64,000 bases of DNA from assembly GCA_900088475.1 (NCBI GenBank), contig FLMG01004374.1, positions 132,809 through 196,808 on the forward strand, written 5' to 3'. Positions 35,420 to 46,736 of the stretch are shown in pieces. The notes beneath the pieces were generated by a model that saw only the letters and a list, made by a program, of their open reading frames with translations, had not been told where the DNA came from and searched no databases. The stretch comes from Hyphochytrium catenoides (lineage: Eukaryota > Sar > Hyphochytriomycetes > Hyphochytriales > Hyphochytriaceae). The number at the start of each line of letters is the position of its first letter. The first letter of the stretch is position 1. The translations under genes and the position numbers were made by a program.

Positions 35420-37253
35420 TCAAGCTGCACCATCCACAGAAGCCGTCTCATGCCTTTTGTCGTCGTCTTCTCCCTCACTGTCTTCTTTGTTGTTCTCATC
35501 GTCATCGTCGTCGTCTTCTTCGGCCTAACGATGACGGTCAGAGACGAACACATCATGGGTCCGACAACGATAGAATCGAACCTTAGTTGGCGGACCGGGC
35601 AATCTGTACATGGTGTCTCGTTCCTCCAGCATTCTTTCTTCAACCAGCTCCTGCACAGCCTCGCCTAGGAGCTAGACGTAGGGAATAGTTGTCATATCTT
35701 CCAGCATCAGAGACTAATTGCCAGGCGAGACAACCTAGGCTTACATGGGATAGCTTCATCATATAGAGGAGGTGGGGAAATTTCCTACGAGCCAGCTTTA
35801 TGATCCGTGAAAGCGAAAGCCCACGGCGAGGATTGCCAGCTTCTCGAATTGTTTCTTGGACGATTTCCACGAATTGATTGTGAATATCAGGTCGCGACGA
35901 GCGCAAACCCTTTCCAAGCTTGACAAGGTTCCGCCACTTGTCCTACGACGTTATCTGTGTTAGAGAGTATGCGACCAGCCTATTCGAACTCTGACAGCAA
36001 GGTCATCTGCGTCGACACTTTTGTCCACTTGTATTCCACAATATCCTCCTGACCACGATAGTACTCCCTACCTTCATGTCCACATTCCTCCGCCCATGCT
36101 GCTGAAGCACGGGTCCCAAACTGGGATCATGAAGGATTGCACTCCATTGGCCTTTCCCATAAATTTTCACTCCTTCAACAAGAGCGTGGACTTCCTCCTC
36201 AGTCCAGGCTATACGAGAGCGTGACGGCGAGTCTGCGTCAACAATCTTTCTTGACTTACGTGTCGCCCTAATTTTCAGGATATCAGCCGAGGAAGACGGA
36301 GAAGATAAACTATGCCTTACCTTTTGGATGGGATAGGACCTGACCGCTTATTGGGGCTTCGTCGCTTACGACCGGGTCCCTCCTCCTCATCCTCTGTTTC
36401 TTGGCTGTCATCAGCGTAATTCAGACCCTCATCCTCTTCGTCTCCGTGGGGTTTCTTCGGTGTCTCTTGTGATCTAGGAGATTGTTGAGATGCTTGTGCC
36501 CAGAGATTTCTGCGCTGTCGAATCCTGTCCTGGTCATGCTTCAGCAGCCACCTCCATTTATCCTAGGTCACTGTCATTAGATTCTCACCATCCAAGAGTA
36601 AAAGAGCCTCTATCCAACCTTAAGGTCAATGTTGCTTCTTCTGCCCAACTTTGCGCCGTAATCCTCATCTGCCAGAATCATCCTCCAGTTACCTAGTCCA
36701 TATTCTTCGATTGCATCCAAAAGTGCTTCCACCTCGTCATCATCCCATCGTGTCCGTTGCTGTCTAGATGGGGTAACAGCAGGACTCTCACCACCTCTGC
36801 TCCTTCGCTTTCGTTGAGTAGGAGTAGAGTACGAAACCTTCTTCGCGGGAGATTGCTTTAAGGGGCTACTATATATAACATTCTTAGGGGTCTTCTCTCG
36901 GCGAGGTATGGGAGACCTGCGTGGTGGACTAAGAGCTGAGAGATCATATTGCTTGGAGAGAATCCGCCATCGGTCCTGGAAACAAACGGCATTAGTACTT
37001 GCAGGTTTACCTACGCCAGGCAAATGTGGAAAACCCGACTCACTTTAAGCTGAATGTTCGACTTCTCTGCAAGCACGGCGCCGAGCTCTCTATCCTTCAG
37101 TATGTTTGCCCAACATCCATAACTATCCCCATACTTCTTCCAGCCATGAAGGAGGGCTAAGTCTTCCGCCTTCGTCCACCTCTTTCTCTTGCGGTGACTA
37201 TCTTCATCTTCATGAAAGCCCGGTAGACCATCTTTCGAGCCCGTAGTACCCAT
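35420..37253 (-). CDS. triple telobox-Myb protein with linker-histone-like domain and acidic tail, 465 aa
   Basis: Probable nuclear double-stranded telomere- or telobox-DNA-binding protein. Minus-strand exons 37253-37044, 36975-36619, 36562-36321, 36267-36072, 35942-35745, 35671-35582 and 35524-35420 sum to 466 codons. Three SANT/Myb domains each end in a telobox split by an intron at the same place: IQLK/DRWRILS (Myb1, about 24-78), IDLK/DKWRWLL (Myb2, about 140-198) and VDMK/DKWRNLV (Myb3, about 288-343). Myb3 (RIAWTEEEVHALVEGVKIYG) is closest to plant SMH/TRB Myb. Residues about 350-430 (FVEIVQETIREAG, LSLSRIIKLARRKFP, AVQELVEERMLEERDTMYRL) look like a winged-helix H1/H5 domain. The last exon is an Asp/Glu-rich tail. 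Plant SMH/TRB proteins have one Myb followed by H1/H5. Start: the only upstream ATG in frame. Confidence 0.85.
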
Positions 37254-38003
37254 ACCTCCACAGCGAACGTTAGAACACTATTGCGATCAAAGTCTCTAAA
37301 TCTCTTTTCAAGAAAAGGCTTCCTGGCACTAGATGAGCTATTGTGGCTGGAAAATAAGATAGTGACAGAGATTTGAATTTCGGAGATTCTGATCACTTTC
37401 TTGTACGACCTGTAGAACGGGTTGAATTGTCATTGGACTCTGAAATGGGGAAGAGAAGGGACATTTTGCGGGAAAGCCAGAGCTTCAAGGCTTTTATGTA
37501 CAACAACGACGAACCACCGTTACTTGTCGTAGTTCCATGGGTGTATCGTTTGGATTTGTGCCAATTTTTGGGAACAGGGTTTGTCAATTCTAAGTTTGTT
37601 TGAGTAAATACAGGTACTGTACTTGTACTTGTTCCTACTTGTTGGTGCGGCATCGTCCCATCCGTTACTGGGGCCGCCACTTGCAGGACCAGAAACTAAC
37701 CGAGTGAGTGGAGGTACGGCTGCACCATTGGCATCATGAAGCGCTGCGTTACCTCGTGGGCCGGGAGCAGAATACGATTCTAATCACCGCACTAGCTCAA
37801 CATGAAGGTGCAGGGCCACTGCGGTGGTCAATCTGTGTACTGCGTCTTTGAGCTTATAGTCCTGCCATCGGCTGCAAGAAAGCCCTGCTTGCGGCAGTTT
37901 GTTATCTACCCTATCCGGCACAGTTCGGAAGAGTCAAATACTCGTGAGGACAATGCTAGTGTGAAGATTTGAAGAAGGAGAGTTGGCTAATCAGACTTAG
38001 GCC
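37254..38003. promoter_or_regulatory. shared divergent promoter region (Myb/H1 gene and TM-WW gene)
   Basis: 750 bases between head-to-head start codons, with no coding signal. Both promoters must lie here or within the first non-coding exons. No core element was recognised with confidence. Confidence 0.45.
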
Positions 38004-39952
38004 ATGGCAGACGGTGCCAATCCCACGATGGCTTCAGTGCCAAGTGGTGGAATGGTCAAGCAGGCCCCAGTAGCTATTGAAGATCTCTATGCGCCTCTGC
38101 TACTCGTCGCGCTGACTGGTTACTGCTCGAGCCTCTACCTTGTACATAGAGCTTCTATGACGGTGGCACAATTTGCGTTTGGTATGTCACTGATAGCCGT
38201 AATCTTTACTTTGGGTGGCCTGGTAGATTATGAGATACCAGATGAGTCACTGCGGCAGCTTCTAGGCTTGGACCCTCGCTTTGCTTATTCAAGGGTGCTG
38301 GAAGGCCAATCTGCACGGATGGCCAATTATGCTGCTAAGCTAGGCCTGCCGTCCGCTGACTCCTTTAGCTTCTTCCTGAGTACTCTACTAGCAAGCGTTG
38401 TGGGCACAGGCGTGGTGCTTACTGTCCTTTTCAAGTGTCCTGCAAATGGAGGCCCAACCGGATGCCTCAATTTACGGCAGAGGCTTCGGTCTCACAATGC
38501 ATGCATACAACAAAGACTTGGTTCCTTCTCGTCAACGTACATTGTCTCTTTCGTATCCATTTTCGTCAGCGTTACCTTGAGAATCAATGCACGTCTGAGC
38601 GGAAGCGCTATTCAGCCGGCGAATGGGTCGCATCACTGGCGGATCGTTATGTCTCCTTCTATAGCCCTAGCTATACATGCAGGAAGTTGCATCATGGTGC
38701 TGGTATATTTTGTATTAGATCAGGTGAGACTTTGAATGGCCCTTTCACTGCGATATGGCGTGTGAGCTGACCTCTCATTTGCAGAGTACATTTATAGAAC
38801 GACAGACCTACACATATATCAATGAGCCCCTACACAAGCAAGGCGGCCTGACGAATGTTGCTAGCAAGAGTGAAAGCGAGAGTTCAGCTAGTCCCATCAA
38901 AAGTGAACTTTGGTCTGACAGTCATTTGCCCAGTATGCGCTTGGCGGGGATGAGCCTCAGAAATATGGTAGGCCCTAATCTACGACCAACGTTACAATCT
39001 GCATATCTGACGGTGTTCTAGCGGCAGGATGCCATCGGAGATACGAATCACCCATCAGGTCAAGGTGGAAGATCTCTAAAAGACAGAAAGCAAAAATCTT
39101 CGTCCTCCAGGAGCTCCAGGTCAAAAACAACTGCCAAGGACAAGCGACAAAAGCTCAACAGAACACCGAGCGGAACCTCTCGATCCGACAAAGGGCGGAC
39201 AGTACATAGCGATAGCGAAAAGGACGAAGTCCGTGTACCTTCTCGAAGCCCGAGACAAGGGTCAGGAGGCGCGATGTTCCTGGAAGGCAAAATGGGTGAC
39301 GAACGTATTGATACACCTCGCCAGGGGTTGCGAAGAAGGCTCCCGGGGCCGCCTTTAGAGAAGCATCGCCCTCAGGAAACTGGTGATGTGTCACATCTAA
39401 TTAGCAGTGATAGTGAAGCAGACAGCGGGAAAGAAGGAGGTGGACTCTTACCCCGCTCTTGGGCACAGAGACTTAGCCGCATGTCCATTGGAAAGTTAAA
39501 TAAAGCTCCTGTCGTGGAATCAAAGGCTGTGACGGGTAAGTATATCTTTGTGGTTGTCCGAGGGCGAGAGGGGTTGACAGGTCGATATGGCTCTTTGACT
39601 ATTAGGTGACGTATCGGCCCTTATTAGCAGCGACAGCTCAGAGGATGATCACAGAGCCCAAACTGCCAAGGTAAGGCAGTTGCCAATGCAAGACAGTCAG
39701 AGACGCTTTAGGAGCTCCCAAGTTGCCGATTCGCAAGGTACGGGCGGCCTGCAAGACCAAGATTTCACCAAGAAGGTAGCTATCAGCCCTCAGCTTGAGA
39801 GTCAAGCGGCTCGGACCGCCATCGGCCTGCCGGGCAGCCCATGGTCCCGGTATATCGACAGTAGTACTGGAAAGTTTTATTATTACAATCGCCAGACAGG
39901 AGAGTCATCATGGACTGTACCGACCATGGCTACAATAGGCATGTCAATGTAA
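38004..39952 (+). CDS. multi-pass membrane protein with C-terminal WW domain, 587 aa
   Basis: Function unknown. Exons 38004-38723, 38785-38967, 39022-39535 and 39606-39952 join in phase to 588 codons. The first exon codes for about five hydrophobic spans: LYAPLLLVALTGYCSSLYLV (about 28-47), AQFAFGMSLIAVIFTLGGLV (about 55-74), FFLSTLLASVVGTGVVLTVL (about 125-145), TYIVSFVSIFVSVTL (about 175-190) and IALAIHAGSCIMVLVYFVL (about 217-238). The remaining 350 residues are polar, Ser/Arg/Lys-rich and probably cytosolic. They include two HLISSDSEADSG-like acidic serine motifs (ISSDSEAD, ISSDSSEDD) suggesting casein kinase 2 sites. The C-terminus is a WW domain: PWSRYIDSSTGKFYYYNRQ followed by SSWTVP, which has the two Trp, the aromatic triplet and the Pro. 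WW domains bind Pro-rich or phospho-Ser/Pro ligands. It is divergent from the Myb/H1 gene. Confidence 0.8.
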
Positions 39953-40403
39953 CCTAAGTCGTCTCACTGCAGACTGTCTATCCCACACCTTCTGACCGCG
40001 CTTGTTACTATCTTCACTTCTGAAAGCTTCACATCAGACCCCTCCGTCAAGTACAAGCAGCCCCACCTGCGAATGTGCTTCAAGTGCTCTGCCACATATG
40101 GCTAGTAGTACAGCACTGCGCTGCACTGTCCCTCCCTCTCCCCTGTATTTTTATAAAGTACTCCAGTCTCGTAGCTCTCTTTATTGTAGAGTTCTATCAG
40201 CGCAAAAGCCCCATTCCCTCGGTTGTTAGAGCTTTATAAGTTGTGGGGCCAGAACCTTACTCATAATGGGTAAAAGAAAGAGAGGAAGTAGCGCTAGTAT
40301 TCGATTTCTTTACAAAGGTAGTAGGGTCCACCTAGTGGAAGCGCATGGCCAATATGGTGTCTTAAGAGACGACTATGGTATTTGCGTCGTCATCAGATCT
40401 TCC
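39953..40403. other. convergent 3' region
   Basis: 451 bases between the stop codons of the TM-WW gene and the globin-like gene. No gene seen. It must contain both 3' UTRs. Confidence 0.5.
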
Positions 40404-41176
40404 CTACGTACTGCTCGGAGCGATCCGTCCTTCCGCCGATGATTTGGCACTGCTTGCCGTCATTCCCCTTGCCTTGATCTTCTTGGATGCCGCCCTACAA
40501 AAACATAAACGTAATTAAAGGATAGCTCTTGCAGAGATAAGTGTCGATCTTACGCATTCTTTGGCGAAGCTCTCATCTGAACAGTTGTCATGTCGTTGGT
40601 GCTAGCTTCAAACACATCGATCCTGCCGGTAATGGCTGGTCCAAGCATCTCTCGGAGCACATAAGCGAGCAAATTTACCCAAGCGTCAACAACCACAAAG
40701 GTCGCCTCCTTCCCCAAGCAAAAAGAGACAGCTGTGATCAGTGTCTCTAGATAAACACTGTACATCCACGGTCTAATCTTCTGCATAGCTCCTTTGGTCC
40801 TACAGTGCATCTTGCCAACTTCCCGAATTCTCCGGGATGTGCCGACAATGTCAACTGCATCAATGGTTGTAACGAACTCCATTGCAGCAGCAAGCACTTT
40901 TCCCTTTTTCTTTAGACTCCCGTCAAAAATTGCTTCGAAGGCTTTGGTTCTCTCATACAGTCGGTTGTAAAACTGGTCATAGAAGAAGACAACGCCGGTC
41001 GTCCCGCTAATCTGCTTCTCTTTGATATTCACCCAGGATCTTCGACAGACCTCGACGACAGCGGGTGTAACCATTGGCGTGATTGGGAATGTAGGCGGAA
41101 AGTAATGTTCAACCATGGCATCTTCGCCGATATTCAGATCATCTTGTCCTCCGTCATTACTCCCTGCGTTACCCAT
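40404..41176 (-). CDS. globin-like protein, 237 aa
   Basis: Two exons, 41176-40554 and 40494-40404, joined in phase with a 59-base intron. A 40-residue acidic/hydrophobic N-terminal extension (MGNAGSNDGGQDDLN...) precedes a globin-like fold: VVEVCRRSWVNIKEKQ (helix A), FFYDQFYNRLYERTKAFEAI (B/C with Phe near CD1), KKKGKVLAAAMEFVTTI (E), then VGKMHCRTKGAM with the probable proximal His, a PWMYSVYLETLITAVSFCLG block and VDAWVNLLAYVLREML (H). The order and the His-x3-Gly...MY pattern are those of protist and oomycete globins. Haem binding is probable but not proven. The second exon adds a small basic Ala/Ser/Lys tail. MGNAG at the N-terminus could be an N-myristoylation signal (Gly2, Ser6). Role may be oxygen or NO sensing or scavenging (inference). 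Confidence 0.78.
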
Positions 41177-44100
41177 GGTTTAAGACCGCGATGCTGAAAC
41201 TAAATATGCACTAATGTCCGTGGCACGAATTGGAGGGAGCGCCTAGTCAATCCTCTCAATTATTCGCAGTGAAGCCGATATCTCGCATTAGCTTTTTGCT
41301 CGACCGTCCTTTTACATGCAGCCGACAAGCAGATATTTGATAGTGGCAGCAGCTCCAGAGAGTGAGGTATGGGCGCGGATATTGCAATGTGTGGGCGCAG
41401 GTGGAGAAACGAGGAACCTCTTCATTCCCCTTCTTTGGTCGACACAGTAGATGCTGCTTCTGGGAGGCGCTCTACTTTCGCAGATCTTGTCCATGCTTTC
41501 ACCTCTTGACTGGCTCATCACTCTCCATTCCCGGTTGACAAAAGATTGTTCATGAACGACACCACTAACCAGGTGCACGGGCACAGCTACACATTCGGAG
41601 TCCATAGTGTGTAGAGCTAAGTCTAACGCTAACCCTAACCCTTATCAGGGAGAAACGTGGCCCATCCTGGCTTCGACGACCTGTGTGAGTCCTAGAATGT
41701 TCTTGGAGAGATAGGTAAGTGCCTGCAGTAAGTGGCATCTCATCCCCATCATCCATATGATAGAAAGGAGCTGACGACCCTCTTCATTGTTACTGAGTAA
41801 TTCTGGCGGAAGATGGTGGTCCATGACCCTGCCTGATCATGAAGGATGATACCATGGGGATTGATGGAGGCCGAGATGGGTGTAACCGACGAGTTGCTGA
41901 ATCATGTCCTATGTGCAATGCAAGTTCTTAGGTCCGAGGGCGGAGGTGGCTACTGCTTCCTTCTACATTAAAACCCTGTTGCCGTGATGACAGTAGTAGT
42001 GTAGTAGTAGTGCTTGGGCATGAGTCATGGGGAGTCAGGAGTCAGGTATTCTATAAGAACCAAGGAAACGGTAGTTGACAAAGTGTTGAGTAGTTCTAAT
42101 ATCAGCTTTATACACAGCAGCAGGGCCTGTGGTATCAACAAGATTCACAACGTCACAAGTGACTCGGCCGCAGACAAGGTGACCACGGACTACCATGCCG
42201 GCGAAGTACCTCCAGAACGAGTACTTGAGCGTAAATCATAAATTATATCAACCTCCAGCATGAAGGTCAAGGTGTAGGGAAAGAATCCTTGGGTACAAAG
42301 GACAATGTAGCAATGGCTATTTGTAGAACAAGGTGTAACCGTTCTGACGGTCGCTGAAGTCTGCGTCTCTCGTTATTACACAGCAGGTAACCCACCATAT
42401 CTCCAACTTGGTGAGGCCATCCTCATCTGCAGTTCCTCTTCCTTCTTGATCGTCACCACTCGACTCTCCTTGAACAGAGAGCAGACTTATTACATTGATA
42501 GGTTGTTGGTAATCACCATCTCCTTACATTTCACATACAAAGGGGTTGTTCTAGTGACTTAGTAAGCCAGCGACGAAGAGGTGTTCAGAAGCACCATCAC
42601 AGCAAGGAGACGTCAACCAGGTTTTAGCTGTAGTATGCGGTGTATGTATCCTTCAATGTAAATAATGGTAGACTGGTTCCTCAGCTCTCTTTACTAAATT
42701 GTTGCCAGCAAAGTCGTGGACGATGGGGCAGAACACTCCTCGCGACATCGATAGTGAGACATTTCTTGCAATCCTCTTCGAGGTGACAGTACCAACTCTC
42801 AGAAGTGGTTTCGTCAGAATTAGCTCATTCTCCTTGTTGGTTTTGTCGCCGTACCTAAAAGTATTTTTGAGTTTGCGACACAGCCGCAAGAGTCCTTCTC
42901 TTCCAGTCAGCCCATGGTAACTCCTGAAGTTGTGAAGTTTGGTTTGGCTCAAAGGACGAGCAGCTATCAGCGAAGAAGAGCAGTGGTCGTTTCCACAAGT
43001 GGCTTGTTCACCTATGTCGGATTTGCTGGCTACATTTAGTTAGTAGTATTGCTTCAGTCTGTCTAGGACGCATCGCTTTCTGTCAGGGACTCCATGCATA
43101 TTGTTCACGATGGAAGGATGATTGAAAGTGCCGCTCCCGGAATTGGATCAAGACAATAACCCTCGTCCTTCTTTTAAATCTGCTTGTCAAGGAACTCCGA
43201 CCGACGAAGAGTGAGATGAGACACGATCACTGGCTAAAATCTGTGGCAGGAATGTGAGTTCTCGACTGCATGATAACCAAAAATCTATCTTCACTTGTTG
43301 ATATCACTCTCATGTCTTTCTGGCTCTCCAGGGTATCGTGAACAACTCCCACTGCTCGAGCGAGCAGTCAAGAGTGTCAAGCACATGCCTATCATAATCA
43401 TATCTCCTCCCACCGTCATACGTGACCCGCTAGTCTCATTTATTAAGTTTATTAGTATTTGCTGGCAGCAGAGATTGGGGACTCCTCTTTCCCGCACCTG
43501 CCGTACCGCCTCCTATCTAAAAGTCGAATACAGCTTTCCTTGCTACTCTTAATAAGCAAGTAATAACTTCTACACAACCGGAGTGATGAGGAGCGATAAC
43601 TCAAAAGCCAGTCTACTTACACCTTTTCTTCTAACTTCAAGGTGCATCAAGGGTACCTGGCTTTCTCGTGACTGCAGTAGCGTAAGAGCAGACTCCTCTC
43701 ATTATACTCTTTTGGCCTTCCCAGTCGTCCTTGAAACCTACTACGGGCTACATTTTGCTGTTGTTAAATCGCTCTTGACGAAGGCCACTGCGTGCAGTGG
43801 TTCATCAACGGGAAATGCTCTAGGTTCCTCTTCCATCTGAGCTCGAAGCTTCTTTTTGGGATGGGACATCCCTTTCATGACAATCATCCATCATTGACAA
43901 GACGACTCTTTCAAGCTTCTTTGAAGACATACTTACACTTGCGCCAAATCATTGGTTGACGAGATGATACTTCCAGCACTGGGTGTAATAAGGCCTCTAT
44001 AATCCAACGCCTGCGCTGTCCATTGTCTTTTTATCTTCCTTGATCAAGGACTCTTTTAGATCATTGATGTGAAAGATGAGTTTCTCTTGAACAAAAAATG

Positions 44101-45339
44101 CAGGAAGCGTCCTCCTTGTTCTTTCTTTCAGTTGTATCTCTTGGAAGAATAGAACTTGTTACTTCTACTACCATTGTGTACAGGTACAGTAATAGCGGGT
44201 TCTAGACCTCAATCCTCTTTGGCGTTGTCCGACCAGCAGCATCTTGCTCCCAGACAAGTTTTTTGGTCCGCTGGCTTGGAAGTTATCGTCCTTACTACTA
44301 AAACTAGTAGTTCTATCACTCAGTTTGAAAGGAAGAGGTGCTACAAGGTTCTTTCCTACCAATAATAAGAGGGTCTGGTTTATCCTCTAGCTCTATGTCG
44401 CCAGTTTACCCAACGCTCCAAACAGGCTAATAAGTAGCAGATAGAGTTATTAGGGTCCGACCTGTACAGCGCATTGTGGAAGTGCTAAACCCAACTACCC
44501 CTGACACTATTGAGAATATTACCGATGAGGGTATAGAATGGAAACGCGATGGCCGAGGAGATTCGTAACCTTCCCGATAGGTAAACGAAAGACCCTGATG
44601 ACGGGAAATTCGCGTTGTGATTGGTTGTCTGCCGTCCTCCTCGGTCCTTCGCGCTTCTTGGAAATCCTGCTTGCTCGCCGCATCCTTCCTCCCTCCTCCC
44701 TCCCTCAGCATCCGCGGCCTGGCCTAGTCACTCACTCACTCTAGCTCCGTGCAGCCATAGCTATGTCTTTTATTATGTCGTGTTGACGTGCTGGTGAGTG
44801 CTACCCTCACTAGGACCAAAGTGCTCTTCCTCCACGTTGTAGCTTCGTAGCTCCAGATGGCGCTGGCAATTGTCTTACTGCGACGCAGACGGAAATTCCA
44901 TTGATGACTCGTTCGGAGAGCTAGAACTGTACCTTCTTTAATGCCGCTACCTTGCAGCAGAATCAGCATCACACCACCACCACCACGGCTCTCTTTCCCA
45001 CTGGCCTTCTCAAAGCCAAGCCACATTATCATCTCATTTCAAGAGCGGCGCTTCGGTCTACGCTTGCAGATGTCTAGTTAGCTTGGCCTACTTTTCTAAA
45101 CCAACCTCAGACGGCAATTCTCATTCGTGGATCAACAAAAAGGCTTTCTCATTCTGTACATCATTGTCGCCATGAAGGATGAGTTGACGCAAATGACCCC
45201 TCTTCTCTTGGGCTTTACTTACTAAAACACGCCAAGCAACAGTTGGAAGGGCTTGGTACGGGTGCGATAACGCGTCTCCCATCATTTAAGCAGGCGAAAG
45301 GGAGTTCTTGTGCTGCGTATCTTTATCACGCAATAAGCC
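41177..45339. other. long intergenic region without a convincing gene
   Basis: About 4.2 kb between the divergent globin-like and membrane-protein genes. Open frames of 60-100 codons occur on both strands but show no family resemblance, no codon periodicity I can see and no splice partners. It holds a short telomere-type repeat, a GTA-repeat at about 41991-42012, and pyrimidine-rich CCTCCC runs near 44685-44707. A CAC-repeat lies near 44974-44985. Confidence 0.5.
41623..41643. repeat. short interstitial telomere-type repeat (CCCTAA/TTAGGG)
   Basis: CTAACGCTAACCCTAACCC is read on the plus strand, so the minus strand carries two and a half TTAGGG-like units, one with a single change. It lies about 450 bases upstream of the globin-like start codon and about 4.4 kb from the telobox-Myb gene. 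Confidence 0.75.
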
Positions 45340-46641
45340 ATGGCTGGGGTCTGTGCGTTTCCCATGACGGGCATCGACTGTGGTACTCCCTACGCGTTAG
45401 TAGTAGGGAAGGTCAATGAGGCATGGCAGATTACCTATCTGGCTCTTGGAGTTTTTCTAGCTGCAGTGTCAGGGTATCAGTTACCAAGAATGTTCTGTCA
45501 CGGAGCATCTGTGCAAAGGCTATTGGCGGCTACTGGCCTGGCTGCATCTCTCACCCTCTTGGGACGCGCACTAGACCCGTTTGGTTACCTTGGCCTCTTG
45601 CCAAGAACAGTGGTCTTGTTCAGCTCATCGCTGTACAATTCAATAGTTTATGGTGCCATTTTCGGCAGTGTGTACATTATAGCTAAGGAAAACGAGGGAG
45701 TATTTTCGAGGCTAGCCAAACCCCTTTCTATCACCACATTGGTGAATGTAGGCGCTCTTTTAGCGGTGGACAACGGCTTGGCTCTGCAGGGGCTATCATC
45801 TTCCGAGGTACGCTGCTATCTGGAGGTATCCTCTGGCGTCGTACAGATATTAGCGGGGACTTATTTCTTAGTGGTATGGCTCCAAGGGTGTGCTATCCTA
45901 AGGTCTAGAATGCCTCTAGAGCAGATGAGTCCTGAGACAGTGATGGCCACTCCTAGGTCATCAAGGGCCAGCTTTGCACAGGCTGCTGCGCTCTCTGAAA
46001 ATAAGGGTTCTTCTCCACAAGCAGCCGAGACTGGGCTAAAGTATTTACAAGGCGTAGAACCACGCCGTCGACATCGTGTGTCGTGTGCTCTATTGCGCAG
46101 CATGAGTCCTTTCCATCAGATGATTTGCGTCTCCATAAGTCTCATCACTGGCCTCGGTGCTCTTCAGATGGCTATCAGCCTGAGGGCGCTGAACGGACGG
46201 TCCATTTTGCCGTGGATGGCTTGGGACAGTTACCAGGACTCTCTAGCTTTGGGAATGGCACCATCTGTGGCAGATGACGCAACCTACAAAGAAATAGCAG
46301 GATGGGTAGTGCTGATGGCAATGCTTTGGACATCCTCTAAAATCCATTCGTCCAACAGCCCATATGCCACGGACACCCCAGTTACCTACACCGAGGACAA
46401 TGTGAAGGCAAAGACTTATCTTTCGGTCTCACGCTCCTTACTCTCCTTGCCGCGATCAACCTACCGTGCTGGCAATGTACCCTCTATAATTAGCGGCCAG
46501 CAGTCCGTGGGAGCCTCATTTCCGCAGTTTTCATCAACCTTATCACAGCCCTCAGACTACTCTACCGCTTATCTGACGGGCACATATACTAACTGTTCGT
46601 CTACTCCGTCGTCGGCCTCCTACAAGCACCTGAAGATGTAA
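45340..46641 (+). CDS. probable seven-span membrane protein, 433 aa, single exon
   Basis: Unrecognised. Hydrophobic spans lie near residues 28-47 (ITYLALGVFLAAVSGY), 65-83 (LLAATGLAASLTLLG), 95-120 (LFSSSLYNSIVYGAIFGSVYI), 130-148, 170-192 (GVVQILAGTYFLVVWLQ), 262-283 (MICVSISLITGLGALQMAI) and 330-346 (WVVLMAMLW), followed by a Ser/Thr/Tyr-rich tail of about 85 residues. A basic segment (PRRRHRVSCALLRSM) just before span six is probably cytosolic. Seven spans and a polar C-tail are compatible with a GPCR-like or TOM1/THH1-like protein, but no signature residue supports either. It has no introns. It converges with the calcyphosin-like gene; stops are only about 95 bases apart. Confidence 0.65.
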   Translation: MAGVCAFPMTGIDCGTPYALVVGKVNEAWQITYLALGVFLAAVSGYQLPRMFCHGASVQRLLAATGLAASLTLLGRALDPFGYLGLLPRTVVLFSSSLYNSIVYGAIFGSVYIIAKENEGVFSRLAKPLSITTLVNVGALLAVDNGLALQGLSSSEVRCYLEVSSGVVQILAGTYFLVVWLQGCAILRSRMPLEQMSPETVMATPRSSRASFAQAAALSENKGSSPQAAETGLKYLQGVEPRRRHRVSCALLRSMSPFHQMICVSISLITGLGALQMAISLRALNGRSILPWMAWDSYQDSLALGMAPSVADDATYKEIAGWVVLMAMLWTSSKIHSSNSPYATDTPVTYTEDNVKAKTYLSVSRSLLSLPRSTYRAGNVPSIISGQQSVGASFPQFSSTLSQPSDYSTAYLTGTYTNCSSTPSSASYKHLKM

Positions 46642-46736
46642 CGCTCTGCTAGCTGTATTATATACTCTTTTTGTGATAGATGTACCTAATAAACTCCTAC
46701 GATAAATTCTTACGCTTTTTTGTACATAACTAGTGA

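Noticed and set aside
35360-35668. plus-strand frame with a membrane-span-like Val/Phe/Ile run
   Set aside because: It is the complement of the Asp/Glu-rich tail exon of the Myb/H1 gene. GAC/GAA codons read backwards give Val/Phe/Leu.
41312-41756. two overlapping minus-strand frames across the telomere-type repeat
   Set aside because: No family resemblance, no splice partners, and the frame reads through the repeat unit.
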